DNA of 64,000 bases from Geomonas oryzae (GCF_004117875.1 NZ_RAHW01000002.1:372001-436000); one strand, 5' to 3'. Shown: positions 17,070-26,179, counted from the stretch's first letter. Program-made: numbers and translations. The notes: generated by a model from the letters alone, not told the origin.

Positions 17070-18413
17070 CTAGTGATGCTGATGCAGCACCTGGATCGAC
17101 CTCCAGGCACCGGAACGGAAACGCAACGACCAGACCACCGCGGTGAAGAAGACGAAACAGGTGGCAAGGGTCCATTCCGCGATGAGGCTCGGGATCAGCC
17201 AGGAGATGAACCACAGCAGAAGGAGAAAACCTGCCGAGGAGTAGAGGAAGGTGCGGGCGACCCAGCCGGTGTCCCCCGCCGAAGAGAGGACGCAGCCGGT
17301 CATCACGTTGGCGGCGTCGAAGAGGCAGTAAAAGGCGACGAACTTCATGATCACCGAGCCGGTCTCGATGATGCGGGCACTTTCCGGCCCGGCCCCGGCG
17401 AAAAGCGACATGAGCGGTCCCGGACAGGTGGCGAAGAGGACCGCCATGGCGAACATCCAGACCTCGCAGACGATAAGCGACTGCAACGCGATCTCTGGAA
17501 CCTGATCGTCCTCCCCTGCCCCGCGTGCGTGCCCCACCAGGACCCCTGCCGCCTGACCAAGTCCGAGCGCCGGGAAGAAGGCCATGCCGTTGATGCGGAA
17601 GGCGATACTGGAGGCGGCGAGTTCCACGGTGCCGAGCCGCCCGAGCGCGACGAGGAACAGTGTCCAGGCGCAGAGCTCGCCGCTGATGCGAAGCCCCATC
17701 GGCATGGCGAGTTTCAAGAAGCGGGCGAAGTCCGGCCTGGAAAGGCGCCTCGCGATACGGTCGGACCACCCTCCCGCAACCATGAAGATGCCGCTGTAAA
17801 GAAAGGCGGCAACCGCCTGGGCGGAAACGGTGGCGAGCGCGGCGCCTGCGATTCCCAGGCGAGGCAGCCCCCATTCACCGAGGACCAGTCCCAAGGCGAG
17901 CAACGCGTTGACGACAAAGGATAAAAAGGTGACCGCGGTGACCAGGGCCGGTCTGCCGATCCCCGAGAGCCAGCCGGCGAGTGCGGAACCGAGCACGGGA
18001 AAAAGCGAGCCCGCCATGCAGATCCCGAAATAGGCGGTCTCGTCGCGCGCGACCTGCGGGGCGTGCCCGGCAAAGAGGAAGAGCTGCGCAAGCGGCCAGG
18101 CGAGCGCCAGTGCCGCTATCCCGGAAACGAGCGAGGTATGGATGCCGAGCCATGCGGAACGGCGCACGCCCGGGAGGTCGCCGCGGCCGTGGTTATGGGC
18201 GACGAAGGTCCCGGCGTACCCGGCGGTGCCGAAGAGAAAGCCCTGGAACAGGATGACGGCGAGCCCCGCCGGACCGATCGCCGCCACCGCCTCGCTGGAG
18301 TAGCGCGAGAGGACGATGGCGTCGACGATCTGCATCAGGGTTATTGCGGAGGTGGAAAGTATCATGGGGCCTGCCAGTTTCAGCAGGCGCGGTACGTGGT
18401 TCATTGCCGGCAA
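17070..18413 (-). CDS. MATE-family multidrug/sodium antiporter
   Basis: 447 residues with about twelve hydrophobic helices in two homologous halves, the usual MATE size. Family landmarks are KLAGPMILSTSAITLMQIVDAIVLSRYS at the N-terminus, the AQAVAAFLYSGIFM stretch at mid-protein, and a second-half LGLGQAAGVLVGHARGAG. It should expel cationic drugs or metabolites across the inner membrane using a sodium or proton gradient. The start is probably the TTG at 18413, seven bases after AAGGAAGG, with an ATG at 18404 as alternative. It lies 33 bases after the MacB-type permease gene and is probably the last gene of that operon. Confidence 0.92.
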   Translation of the reverse strand: MPAMNHVPRLLKLAGPMILSTSAITLMQIVDAIVLSRYSSEAVAAIGPAGLAVILFQGFLFGTAGYAGTFVAHNHGRGDLPGVRRSAWLGIHTSLVSGIAALALAWPLAQLFLFAGHAPQVARDETAYFGICMAGSLFPVLGSALAGWLSGIGRPALVTAVTFLSFVVNALLALGLVLGEWGLPRLGIAGAALATVSAQAVAAFLYSGIFMVAGGWSDRIARRLSRPDFARFLKLAMPMGLRISGELCAWTLFLVALGRLGTVELAASSIAFRINGMAFFPALGLGQAAGVLVGHARGAGEDDQVPEIALQSLIVCEVWMFAMAVLFATCPGPLMSLFAGAGPESARIIETGSVIMKFVAFYCLFDAANVMTGCVLSSAGDTGWVARTFLYSSAGFLLLLWFISWLIPSLIAEWTLATCFVFFTAVVWSLRFRSGAWRSIQVLHQHH

Positions 18414-18446
18414 AGCGTGCCCTTCCTTGTTCTTCGCTTGGCGGCC

Positions 18447-19649
18447 TCACTCGTGACGCAGGGCGTCGATGGGGTTGAGACCGGCTGCCCGGCGCGCCGG
18501 GAAAAAGCCGAAGATAACCCCGATCGCCGCAGAAAACAAGAAGGATAACAGGTTGATCTTTACGTCGAACAGGTACGGGATGTTCATGGCGTGGGCGAGT
18601 GCCATGGAAGAGAGCGTGGCGAGGACGATCCCCGCCACCCCGCCCATGCTGGAGAGCACCACCGCCTCGACCAGGAACTGCAGGAGCACCTCCCGTTCCA
18701 GGGCGCCGATGGCGAGACGGATGCCGATCTCCCGCGTCCTTTCCGTCACCGAGACGAGCATGATGTTCATGATGCCGATGCCGCCCACCAGAAGGCTCAC
18801 CGCGGCGACGGCGCTCAGCAGCATTGTTAGGATCTTCGTCGTACTCGTCAGCGTCTGGGTGATCTGCCGGGTGTCCATGACCCGGAAGTCGTCCTCCTCG
18901 TTCTCCCCGATCTTGCGCCGCTCGCGCAAAAGGAGGGTGAGCTGTTTCGTGGCGGCGTCGATGGAGGCCCCCTTGCGCACCGATACGGTGAAACGGCTCA
19001 CGTCCTGGGTCCCGGTCAGGCGGCGTTGCACCGTCCTCAGCGGCATGATGATGGAGTCGTCCTGATCCGACCCCATCCCGGACTGCCCCTTCGATTTCAG
19101 CACCCCCACCACCTCGCAGGAGAACTCCTTCACCCTGATCTCGCTCCCCACCGGGTTCTGGCGCCCGAAAAGCTTCTGGCGCACCGTTTCGCCGATGACG
19201 CAGACCGCTTTCCCTCCCCTCTCCTCCGCGTCGCTGAACATCCGTCCGGCGGAAAGCTCCCAGTTTCCCGCGTGGAAATAGTCGTTGGTGGTGCCGCTTA
19301 CCACCGTCGGCCAGTTCTTGGACTGGTAGACCGTGGTGGCCGATTTGCCCGTTATCGGCGCGACCCACTCGGCGCTGGAGATCTGGCTCCTGATCGCCTC
19401 GATGTCGGCGCTCTTGAAGCTAGGGGCCGCGTCCGAGCCCGGCCCGAAACGCTGACCTGGCATCACCATGAGGAGGTTGCTCCCCATGCTGGAGATCTGG
19501 TCCGAGACCGACTTCGTGGCGCCGTTACCGAGCGTTACCATGACCACCACGGCGGCGACGCCGATGACGATCCCCAGCACGGTGAGAAAAGAGCGCATCA
19601 GGTTGCGGCGGATGGCGCGCAGGGAAAGAAGCAGCGTGTTCCAGAACAT
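18447..19649 (-). CDS. macB: MacB-type ABC transporter permease
   Basis: 400 residues. One N-terminal transmembrane helix (LMRSFLTVLGIVIGVAAVVVM) is followed by a large periplasmic MacB-PCD domain and three C-terminal helices of the FtsX fold (SLLVGGIGIMNIMLVSVTERTREIGIRLAIGA). The SVTERTREIGIR motif is typical. Unlike E. coli MacB, the ATPase is encoded separately. It is a mechanotransmission-type permease that works with the ATPase, the membrane-fusion protein and TolC to push substrates (macrolides, peptides, lipoproteins) from the periplasm out of the cell. The ATG shares one base with the ATPase stop. The true substrate is unknown. Confidence 0.93.
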   Translation of the reverse strand: MFWNTLLLSLRAIRRNLMRSFLTVLGIVIGVAAVVVMVTLGNGATKSVSDQISSMGSNLLMVMPGQRFGPGSDAAPSFKSADIEAIRSQISSAEWVAPITGKSATTVYQSKNWPTVVSGTTNDYFHAGNWELSAGRMFSDAEERGGKAVCVIGETVRQKLFGRQNPVGSEIRVKEFSCEVVGVLKSKGQSGMGSDQDDSIIMPLRTVQRRLTGTQDVSRFTVSVRKGASIDAATKQLTLLLRERRKIGENEEDDFRVMDTRQITQTLTSTTKILTMLLSAVAAVSLLVGGIGIMNIMLVSVTERTREIGIRLAIGALEREVLLQFLVEAVVLSSMGGVAGIVLATLSSMALAHAMNIPYLFDVKINLLSFLFSAAIGVIFGFFPARRAAGLNPIDALRHE

Positions 19650-20353
19650 CAGAGGATCTCCCTTTTGCGCTCATCGCTGTCGAGAAACCCGTCGACGAAA
19701 TGGACGACGCGCCGCGCGTAGGCGGCGATGTCCGGCTCGTGGGTCACCATGAGGACGGTGATGCCGAGTTCTTCGTTCAGGCTGACGATCAGATCCATGA
19801 TCTCCCGGCTGGTGCGGGTGTCGAGGTTCCCGGTCGGCTCGTCGGCCAGAAGCACCTCGGGACGGGTCACGATGGCGCGTGCGATGGCGACGCGCTGCTG
19901 CTGACCTCCCGAGAGCTCCGCCGGGGTGTGCGACTCCCACCCTTTAAGCCCCACCTGCGCCAGGGCGGCCCGGGCGGCTTCGTGGCGCGACGAGGCGGGC
20001 TCGCCGCGGTAGATGAGCGGCAGCTCCACGTTTTCCAGCGCGGTGGTGCGCGGCAGCAGGTTGAAGCCCTGGAACACGAAGCCGAGGCAGTGTCGGCGCA
20101 GAAGGGCCCGTTGGCTGCGCTCGAGCAGCTCCACCTGCACGTCCTTCAGGCGATAGCTCCCGCTCGTCGGTGTATCGAGGCACCCGAGGATGTTCATGGT
20201 GGTGGACTTGCCCGAACCGCTCGGCCCCATGATGGCGAGAAAGTCGCCGGAGTCGATCTCCAGGTCGATCCCCTTTAGCGCCTGGAAGGCGGCGTGGCCG
20301 CGGCCGTAGGTCTTGGTGATGCCGGAGAGGCTGATAAGGGAAGACGCACTCAT
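19649..20353 (-). CDS. MacB/LolD-type ABC transporter ATPase
   Basis: 234 residues, a complete ATPase of the MacB/LolD family: Walker A GPSGSGKSTTMN, Q-loop FVFQGFNLL, signature LSGGQQQRVAIARAI, Walker B LLADEPTGNLD and the switch His (VTHEPDIAAY). It drives the FtsX-type permease encoded just downstream. Genes overlap at both ends: the start overlaps the MacA-like stop by four bases, and the stop meets the permease start. That implies coordinated expression and a single complex. Confidence 0.96.
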   Translation of the reverse strand: MSASSLISLSGITKTYGRGHAAFQALKGIDLEIDSGDFLAIMGPSGSGKSTTMNILGCLDTPTSGSYRLKDVQVELLERSQRALLRRHCLGFVFQGFNLLPRTTALENVELPLIYRGEPASSRHEAARAALAQVGLKGWESHTPAELSGGQQQRVAIARAIVTRPEVLLADEPTGNLDTRTSREIMDLIVSLNEELGITVLMVTHEPDIAAYARRVVHFVDGFLDSDERKREIL

Positions 20354-21642
20354 TTCGCCGTCTCCAGGGTTTCCGTGATCACCTGCATGCCGGGCTTAAG
20401 CGCGCCGGAGACGATCTCGGTCATCTTGCCGTTGGTAACACCTGTCTTCACCTCCAACGCGGTCGGCCTCCCCCCATTGAGCACCCACACCTGGTGCAGG
20501 CCGTCCTTGGTGGTCACGGCGGCCTGCTTCGGAGCGGCCTGGGGAGGACGCGGCATCAGTGCGCCGAGCACGCCCCCCGAGCGTTTTGCCTGGGGCGCGC
20601 TCTCGGGCGGTGTGAAGCGCAGCGCCGCGTTGGGAACGAGGAGCGCCTTGTCGCGCGTCACCGTGGTTATCTCGGCGGTCCCGGTCATCCCGGGGCGCAG
20701 GCTGAGATCGCTGTTTTCCACCTGCAGTACGGTGAGGTAGGAGACCACGTTGTTCTTCGTCTGGGAGCCGTAACTTACGCGGGTGATCACCGCCTGGAAC
20801 TTACGGCCGGGATAGGCATCCACGGTGAAGGTCGCCTGCTGTCCCACCTTTACCTGCCCGACGTCCGCCTCGTCCACGTCCACCTGGAGCTTCATCTTGG
20901 CGAGGTCCTCGGCGAGGGTGAAGAGTGTCGGTGCGGTGAAGGAAGCCGCCACCGTCTGCCCAGGCTCGATGCTCCGCTTGAGCACAACGCCGTTGATCGG
21001 GGAACGGATGCTCGCCTTATCAAGGTTGGTCCGGTCCGTCTGCAGGTTCGCCCGGGCCTGCGTCACCGCGGCGCGCGCGTTCGCCTCGTTCGCCTCGGCG
21101 CGCTTCAGGTTCGCCTCCGCGCTGTCCATCTCCGCTTTGGAGGGGACCTTGCCGCCGGAGAGCTGGGAGACCTGGCGGTAGCGGGCAAGCGCCGCCTTCG
21201 CCTCGGCCGTGGTCGCCTGCATCTGCAGCACCTGGGCCCGGGCTGAGGCGAGCGTCGCATCAGACTTCACCACGGCGTCTTTGAGTTTGGAGAGATCGAG
21301 GAGCGCCAGCACCTGCCCCTTCTTCACCCGGTCGTTGTCGTCCACGAGCACCCGGTCCACCATGCCGGAGAGCTCACTACCCACGTCGACCTGGTTCGTC
21401 GGCTGCAGGTTCCCGGTCGCCGAAACCTTCACCACCAGGGTGTCCTGCCGGACCGCTTCGGTGGCGAAGGCCGGCGCCGCCTCCTTGTCGGCAGGGCGCA
21501 GCGCGTAGGTGGCGGCCGCGACGAGGATAACCGCGGCTAGCATGATCAAGAGCCGGCGTTTCCAGGTCCAGGCGCCGGTACGGACTTCCAGTATCTTTTG
21601 GAGCGATGCCCCTTCTGCCTGCTGCATGTGCGTATCCTTCAT
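20350..21642 (-). CDS. macA: MacA-like periplasmic adaptor (membrane-fusion protein)
   Basis: 430 residues. One N-terminal membrane anchor (residues about 28-48) is followed by the biotinyl-lipoyl half (VSATGNLQPTNQVDVGSELSG), a long coiled-coil hairpin (residues about 115-200, Ala/Glu/Arg-rich) and the beta-barrel (ASIRSPINGVVLKRSIEPGQ). It links the inner-membrane MacB complex to the outer-membrane factor. The ATG at 21642 lies six bases after the TolC-like stop. A second ATG at 21627, behind AAGGAT, is an alternative start. A Pro/Gln-rich insertion near residues 350-375 (PPESAPQAKRSGG, MPRPPQAAPKQ) is not seen in E. coli MacA. Confidence 0.94.
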   Translation of the reverse strand: MKDTHMQQAEGASLQKILEVRTGAWTWKRRLLIMLAAVILVAAATYALRPADKEAAPAFATEAVRQDTLVVKVSATGNLQPTNQVDVGSELSGMVDRVLVDDNDRVKKGQVLALLDLSKLKDAVVKSDATLASARAQVLQMQATTAEAKAALARYRQVSQLSGGKVPSKAEMDSAEANLKRAEANEANARAAVTQARANLQTDRTNLDKASIRSPINGVVLKRSIEPGQTVAASFTAPTLFTLAEDLAKMKLQVDVDEADVGQVKVGQQATFTVDAYPGRKFQAVITRVSYGSQTKNNVVSYLTVLQVENSDLSLRPGMTGTAEITTVTRDKALLVPNAALRFTPPESAPQAKRSGGVLGALMPRPPQAAPKQAAVTTKDGLHQVWVLNGGRPTALEVKTGVTNGKMTEIVSGALKPGMQVITETLETAK

Positions 21643-21647
21643 CGTTT

Positions 21648-23075
21648 TTATTGTTCTCCTTCCTGACGCCAGCCGCCCCCCAGCGCCTTGTACAGCGCGA
21701 CCAGGGACTGGAGCCTGTCACCGCGGGTGGCGGCAAGGGTATCTTCCACACTCAAGACGTTTCGTTCCGTGTCCACTACGGACTGGAAGTCGATGAGGCC
21801 GGCTCCGTAGCGCTGCCGCGCCATTTCCGCCGCGCTGCGCGCCGCCGTCACCGCTGTCGAGAGGGCCTTCTCACGTTCCTGGTTTCGCGACAGCGATACC
21901 AGCGCGTTCTCCACTTCCTGCAGCGCGGTCAGCACCGACTTTTGGTAGGCGACCAACGCCTGTTCACGCACCGCGTCCTGGACTTCCACCTGCGCGCGCA
22001 GCTTGCCGGCGTCAAAGACCGGTGCGGTGATACCGCCTATGATGGAGGACTTGGCCGCCGATGCGCCGAAGAGCCCGCCTGCGGTCAGCGCCTCCACGCC
22101 GATGGAGCCGGAAAGCTTGAGGGACGGGTAGCGTGCCGCCTCGGCCACACCCACCCGCGCCGTTTCAGCCGCGAGTTTGCGTTCCGCCCCCCTGACGTCG
22201 GGACGCTGGCGCAGCGTCTCCGCCGGGATGCCCACCGCGACCTCCGCGGGCAAGGCGGGGAGTTCCCGTACCGCGGCGAGCCTTTCCTGCAGGGTTCCAG
22301 GCGTCTCCCCCAGAAGGAGCTCAAGGCGATGCTCCGCCTCGGCGAGGCTCGTCTCGAACACCGGGATCTGGGCCTTCGTCTGTTCCCGGTTGCTGCGCGC
22401 CTGCTCCACGTCCTGGACGCTCACCAGCCCCGCCTGTGAGCGCCACTGGGTCAACTGCAGCGTCTCCGACTGGCTCGCCAGGTTGTCGCGGGCGATGCCG
22501 AGCCTCTTCTGCAGGGTGCGCAGCTCCAGGTAGCTCTGGGCCGTCTCGGCCGCCAGGGTCACCTGTACGTCCTGCAAAGAGGCGGTGCTCGCCTCGAGGT
22601 CGGCGCTTGCCCCCTCGACACCGCGGCGCACCCCTCCGAAGATGTCGAGTTCCCAGCTCGCGTCGAACCCGGCACTGAACAGGTTTGCCGTGGCGCCGCT
22701 GCCGGACTTTTCGCTGGAGCGGCTGTGCGCGGCGCTCCCCGATGCGGTGATGCCGGGGTACCTGTCCGCCGCGGCCACGCTCCGCCGGGCGCGAGACTCG
22801 CGCAGCTTCGCCTGCGCGCTGCGCAGATCCGGGCTCGCCGAAAGCGCCTTCTCGATCAGCTCCGAAAGAAACGGGTCGTCCAGCGAGAGCCACCATCGAC
22901 TCAGGTCGTAGTTCTCGCCCACGGTGGTGCGCGTGCTTCCCTTGGCATCCAGTTGCTGCCAGGTGGCGGGCGTCTTCACCTCAGGGGTGACGTAATTCGG
23001 GCCGACGGTGGCGCATCCGGCGAGCCCCATGGCGGCGCACGCTACAAGCAAGCGGACCGGCGTTGAAGTCTTCAT
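21648..23075 (-). CDS. Outer membrane efflux lipoprotein (TolC/OprM-NodT family)
   Basis: 475 residues with a lipoprotein signal (LLVACAAMGLAGC, acylated Cys near residue 21). Two homologous outer-membrane-efflux repeats are seen (about residues 60-260 and 270-465), with the typical VGPNYVTPEVKTPATW start and LRQRPDVRGAERKLAAETARVGVAEAARYP in the middle. It forms the trimeric exit duct for the MacAB system encoded behind it. It is the first gene of the operon tolC-macA-ATPase-permease-MATE. The intergenic region before it contains repeated TTTACA sites that may bind a response regulator. Confidence 0.94.
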   Translation of the reverse strand: MKTSTPVRLLVACAAMGLAGCATVGPNYVTPEVKTPATWQQLDAKGSTRTTVGENYDLSRWWLSLDDPFLSELIEKALSASPDLRSAQAKLRESRARRSVAAADRYPGITASGSAAHSRSSEKSGSGATANLFSAGFDASWELDIFGGVRRGVEGASADLEASTASLQDVQVTLAAETAQSYLELRTLQKRLGIARDNLASQSETLQLTQWRSQAGLVSVQDVEQARSNREQTKAQIPVFETSLAEAEHRLELLLGETPGTLQERLAAVRELPALPAEVAVGIPAETLRQRPDVRGAERKLAAETARVGVAEAARYPSLKLSGSIGVEALTAGGLFGASAAKSSIIGGITAPVFDAGKLRAQVEVQDAVREQALVAYQKSVLTALQEVENALVSLSRNQEREKALSTAVTAARSAAEMARQRYGAGLIDFQSVVDTERNVLSVEDTLAATRGDRLQSLVALYKALGGGWRQEGEQ

Positions 23076-23173
23076 CTCATCCTCTTGGTGATCGTTCTTT
23101 TAAAAGCCCGCCCAGTATAGCGACAAAGGCGTTTCCACGTTGTAAAGAATTGAAATGTCTACGGTTACCGTTT

Positions 23174-23189
23174 TTTACAAAACTTTACA
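23174..23189 (-). promoter_or_regulatory. TTTACA direct repeat upstream of the MacAB operon
   Basis: Two copies of TTTACA (23174-23179 and 23184-23189) are spaced exactly 10 bases. An oppositely oriented TGTAAAG lies at 23141-23147. A 10-base spacing is typical of OmpR/PhoB-type response-regulator sites. No such regulator is encoded nearby, so the assignment is inference. Confidence 0.4.
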
Positions 23190-23274
23190 CTGCGGAAACA
23201 GGTCTTAACTGAAGCGATCGGGGAACCGGGTAGAATCAAGCGAGCAGGCGAGACGAAAGGCAAAAGGAGGCAGT

Positions 23275-24093
23275 ATGGTGAATGGAATCGGCGGCGCAGG
23301 GATGCGGCACACCCCGCAGGACTTCTACAAAAAGGTGGATAGCGACAGTAGCGGCGGCATTTCGCAGACAGAGCTGCAGACCATGGCGGAGAAACTGAAG
23401 GAAAAGAGCGGCACCACGCTTGACACGAGCGACGAGGCCTTCAGCGGCTACGACAGCGACGGCGACGGCTCGCTCAGTATGGACGAATTGAACGGCGTGA
23501 TGCAGAACAGCGGGTTCGGCCCTGCGCTCGGCATGCAGGGTAGCGCCCCTCCCGTGCCGCCGCAACAGGGGATGGAGGCCTACAGCGCCTCCGGATCGTC
23601 TACCAGCAGCCAGGACGACCTCGGCTCCGTGATCGACAGCCTGAAGGCGCTACTGGACAAGTTATCGGCCTCCTCCACTGCAGATGCCGACCCCGCCGGG
23701 ACAACGAACCAGGCCGGGAAGCAGCACGGCCATGGCGGTCTCTTCAAGGACACGGACACCGACGGCAGCGGCGGCATATCACAGGACGAGCTGAAGGTCC
23801 TTGCCCAGAACATGCAGCAGTCGACCTGGCAGACTCTGGACGTGACCGACGAGGCCTTCGCCGGCTACGACAGCGACGGCGACGGCGTGCTGAGCGCGGA
23901 CGAACTGAAAGGAGCCATGGACGCGAACGGATTCGCACCGCCCCAAGGACCGCCTCCTCCAGCGATGCAAGCAAACTCAGGAACATCTGTGGAAGACCAG
24001 GTGAGCGAGTTGCAGAAACTGATAGAATCGTTATCCAAGTACGTGGACAGCAGCAGCACGCAATCAAGTTCCGTTCTGAGCGTGACAACGTAA
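23275..24093 (+). CDS. Four-EF-hand calcium-binding protein
   Basis: 272 residues with four canonical EF-hand loops at residues 22-33, 60-71, 161-172 and 199-210. Each has Asp at positions 1 and 3, a small or acidic residue at position 5 and Glu at position 12. The two pairs are near copies of each other (DFYKKVDSDSSGG / DTDTDGSGG, and GYDSDGDGSLSMDEL / GYDSDGDGVLSADEL), so the gene arose by internal duplication with a low-complexity Ser/Thr-Ala linker between. There is no signal peptide, so it should be cytoplasmic unless exported by another route. The ATG follows GGAGG. Function beyond calcium binding is not known. It stands alone, with its own terminator. Confidence 0.9.
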   Translation: MVNGIGGAGMRHTPQDFYKKVDSDSSGGISQTELQTMAEKLKEKSGTTLDTSDEAFSGYDSDGDGSLSMDELNGVMQNSGFGPALGMQGSAPPVPPQQGMEAYSASGSSTSSQDDLGSVIDSLKALLDKLSASSTADADPAGTTNQAGKQHGHGGLFKDTDTDGSGGISQDELKVLAQNMQQSTWQTLDVTDEAFAGYDSDGDGVLSADELKGAMDANGFAPPQGPPPPAMQANSGTSVEDQVSELQKLIESLSKYVDSSSTQSSSVLSVTT

Positions 24094-24125
24094 GTCGTTC
24101 AGAGAAATTCTTTCACAGTAGAAAC

Positions 24126-24159
24126 AAGGGGACAGGCACTCAATAGCTTGTCCCCTTTT
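24126..24159 (+). terminator. Terminator after the EF-hand gene
   Basis: The stem AAGGGGACA / TGTCCCCTT is followed by TTC. It separates the EF-hand gene from the cytochrome. Confidence 0.8.
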
Positions 24160-24268
24160 CTGTTAGAGACTATGCCACACTGCCATTGCCCGGTTGCCAA
24201 CCGAGTAAACGGCAGTAACATTTTCCACGCGGTCTGCAGGAAATAAACAAGCTGACAAGGGAGGATCA

Positions 24269-26140
24269 ATGAAAGCCGCACTGCTCATCGTACTGTCTCT
24301 GATCGTATCGGCCCAGGTGTGGGGTTACGATGCGGACTCTCAGTGCGTAGTGTGTCACAGTGACAAGGCCGGGCTGAAGGCGATGGGCGCCGAGTCGATG
24401 TACCTAGACCCGGCGCAGGTGGATCTCGAGGTGAACATGCCGGGAGCGACCTGCGTGGACTGCCATCTGGGCGAGGGGAAGGAAAAGGACAAGGAAGCGG
24501 CGCATCGCGGCATGCTGCGTCCGTTCGTCGTCGGGGTGGGTCCCAGGGTGAAGGGTGAGGCGCTATCCCGGCAGACGGTAGGGGCGACCAAGGCCCTCGT
24601 GCCGCGCTCGTCCGACATGGAAGCGCTGATCCCGGAGGGGGACCCGGCGAAATTGGCGGCTGCGGGGGCCAAGGCGGCAACGGGGCTCCACTGGCAGGAC
24701 CGCGATCCGAAGACCTTCGCCTTTTCCCCCGACATCGCGCGCAAGACCTGCGGCAGGTGCCATGAGCAGGAGGTGAAGGACTACGCAAACTCGGAGATGG
24801 GGTTGAACAAGCACCAGAGATCGTTCCGCAGTTGGTCCGAGAAACTCCCCGGTCCCCAGAACTGCGGCATGTGGTTCGGCCAGAACTACGACAACCTGAA
24901 AAAGCAGACTGCGGTCCCCTACTCCGAAGCGCAAAACGACGCGTCGAACCGCGCCTGCAACATGTGCCACGCCGGGTGCAACGACTGTCACTACAAGCCG
25001 CACGCAGGGACCGGCAGCCACCGCTTCGGCCGTCCCGACACGACCAGTTGCTACGGCGGCGGTCGCGGCACCATCTGTCACGCCGGTCCCATGGATAGAA
25101 GGCGCGGCGCCGGCTATTTCCGCGGCGACTACTCCTTCCCCCCCAACCTTCCGCAGGAGGTGCATTTCAAAGCCGGAATCACCTGCACCGATTGCCACAA
25201 GCCCACGAACCACAAGTTCGGCCACTTGGGTTCCGAGCAGGCACGCAGTTCCTGCAAAACGTGCCATGCCGAAATCGTCAAGGCGGTTGAAGCGTCCCCC
25301 CACGCGAAGGTCGACTGTGCGGCGTGTCACGTCACCGTGGTCGGCGCCTACCAGTACACCTTCTGGGGCCCGGGCGTCACCTTCGGAACGGAGACCCCTT
25401 ACGGCAAGCACAAGGAGTATTACGGCACCCGTGACCTCCCCACCATCATCAGGAACGCAGACGGACGCTGGATCGGCGTCAAACCGTACCCGATGGCGGT
25501 GATGAATCAGACCATGGAACTCGGCCCCACCGGGCTATTGTTCCGCGAGATCCCGAAACGTCAGATACCGGGGAACACGGCCATCGGCGAGCCGGCCTCT
25601 TTCGAGGCGGTGCGCAGCGCGCGCGATGTCAACGACGCCTACATCGGGGTCGGTACGCGCGGCGGGCTCCCGTCAGGCAACAAGGCGATCCTTTGGGTGC
25701 AGATGGACAAGATGAGCCATGCCATTGGAAAAGCGCGTGGTTGCGGGACGTGTCATGATTCCGCGGTGCAGGTGGGGAAATCGGCCTGGAACTACTTCGA
25801 GAAGTCCGACGTGAAGAAGGCGTTCAAGGGAAGCTACACGGTGCTTGCCGACAAGGACGGGCTTAGGTTCACCGATCAGACCTGGGAGAAACCGGAACCG
25901 GCGGGGAGTCGTAAGCTGGAAGATTTCGCCCCGTTCGCCCTGCTCCCGGCGAACGCCTGGGACGTGAAGGGGATCGACTTCTCGCTTCCCTACGACAGGA
26001 AAAAGACGGAGGCCGCCCGCAAGGAACTAGATGATTTTCTTGCCCAGTTGGCAGATCGCAAGGGGGACGATAAAGCAAAGCTGAGGGGGGTGGCCTATCA
26101 CAACCTGGAACTCGCTAAATCCATGCTGCGGCAACGCTAA
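24269..26140 (+). CDS. Nine-heme (possibly ten-heme) c-type cytochrome
   Basis: 623 residues with a signal peptide (about residues 1-19, LIVLSLIVSAQVWG). Canonical CXXCH motifs start at Cys26, Cys62, Cys161, Cys230, Cys237, Cys306, Cys329, Cys350 and Cys492. In addition Cys261-x8-Cys270-His271 (CYGGGRGTICH) could be a non-standard tenth site. The first two hemes sit in a short N-terminal domain. Six sites cluster between 230 and 354, with a final one at 492, then a heme-free C-terminal region. It is periplasmic or surface-exposed and likely carries electrons in metal reduction. I do not recognise a named Geobacter cytochrome. The ATG follows GGGAGGA. There is no cotranscribed partner, and a terminator follows. 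Confidence 0.93.
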   Translation: MKAALLIVLSLIVSAQVWGYDADSQCVVCHSDKAGLKAMGAESMYLDPAQVDLEVNMPGATCVDCHLGEGKEKDKEAAHRGMLRPFVVGVGPRVKGEALSRQTVGATKALVPRSSDMEALIPEGDPAKLAAAGAKAATGLHWQDRDPKTFAFSPDIARKTCGRCHEQEVKDYANSEMGLNKHQRSFRSWSEKLPGPQNCGMWFGQNYDNLKKQTAVPYSEAQNDASNRACNMCHAGCNDCHYKPHAGTGSHRFGRPDTTSCYGGGRGTICHAGPMDRRRGAGYFRGDYSFPPNLPQEVHFKAGITCTDCHKPTNHKFGHLGSEQARSSCKTCHAEIVKAVEASPHAKVDCAACHVTVVGAYQYTFWGPGVTFGTETPYGKHKEYYGTRDLPTIIRNADGRWIGVKPYPMAVMNQTMELGPTGLLFREIPKRQIPGNTAIGEPASFEAVRSARDVNDAYIGVGTRGGLPSGNKAILWVQMDKMSHAIGKARGCGTCHDSAVQVGKSAWNYFEKSDVKKAFKGSYTVLADKDGLRFTDQTWEKPEPAGSRKLEDFAPFALLPANAWDVKGIDFSLPYDRKKTEAARKELDDFLAQLADRKGDDKAKLRGVAYHNLELAKSMLRQR

Positions 26141-26158
26141 GAGCTTCCCCCCTCCCAG

Positions 26159-26179
26159 CCTCCCCCCTCCGGGGGGAGG
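26159..26179. repeat. GC-rich palindrome of the CCCCTCCC type
   Basis: CCTCCCCCC-TCC-GGGGGGAGG is a perfect 9-bp-stem palindrome. It resembles the paired elements at 31037-31146, so it may be a degenerate copy of the same repeat family. Confidence 0.6.

Noticed and set aside
17070-17874. Minus-strand 269-codon frame overlapping the MATE gene
   Set aside because: Arg/Gly/His-rich frame-shifted shadow of the MATE coding sequence.
24180-24226. Structured element before the multiheme cytochrome considered as a GEMM riboswitch
   Set aside because: A CTGCC / GGCAG outer stem and a GGTT / AACC inner hairpin are visible, but the conserved GEMM core sequences are not found.
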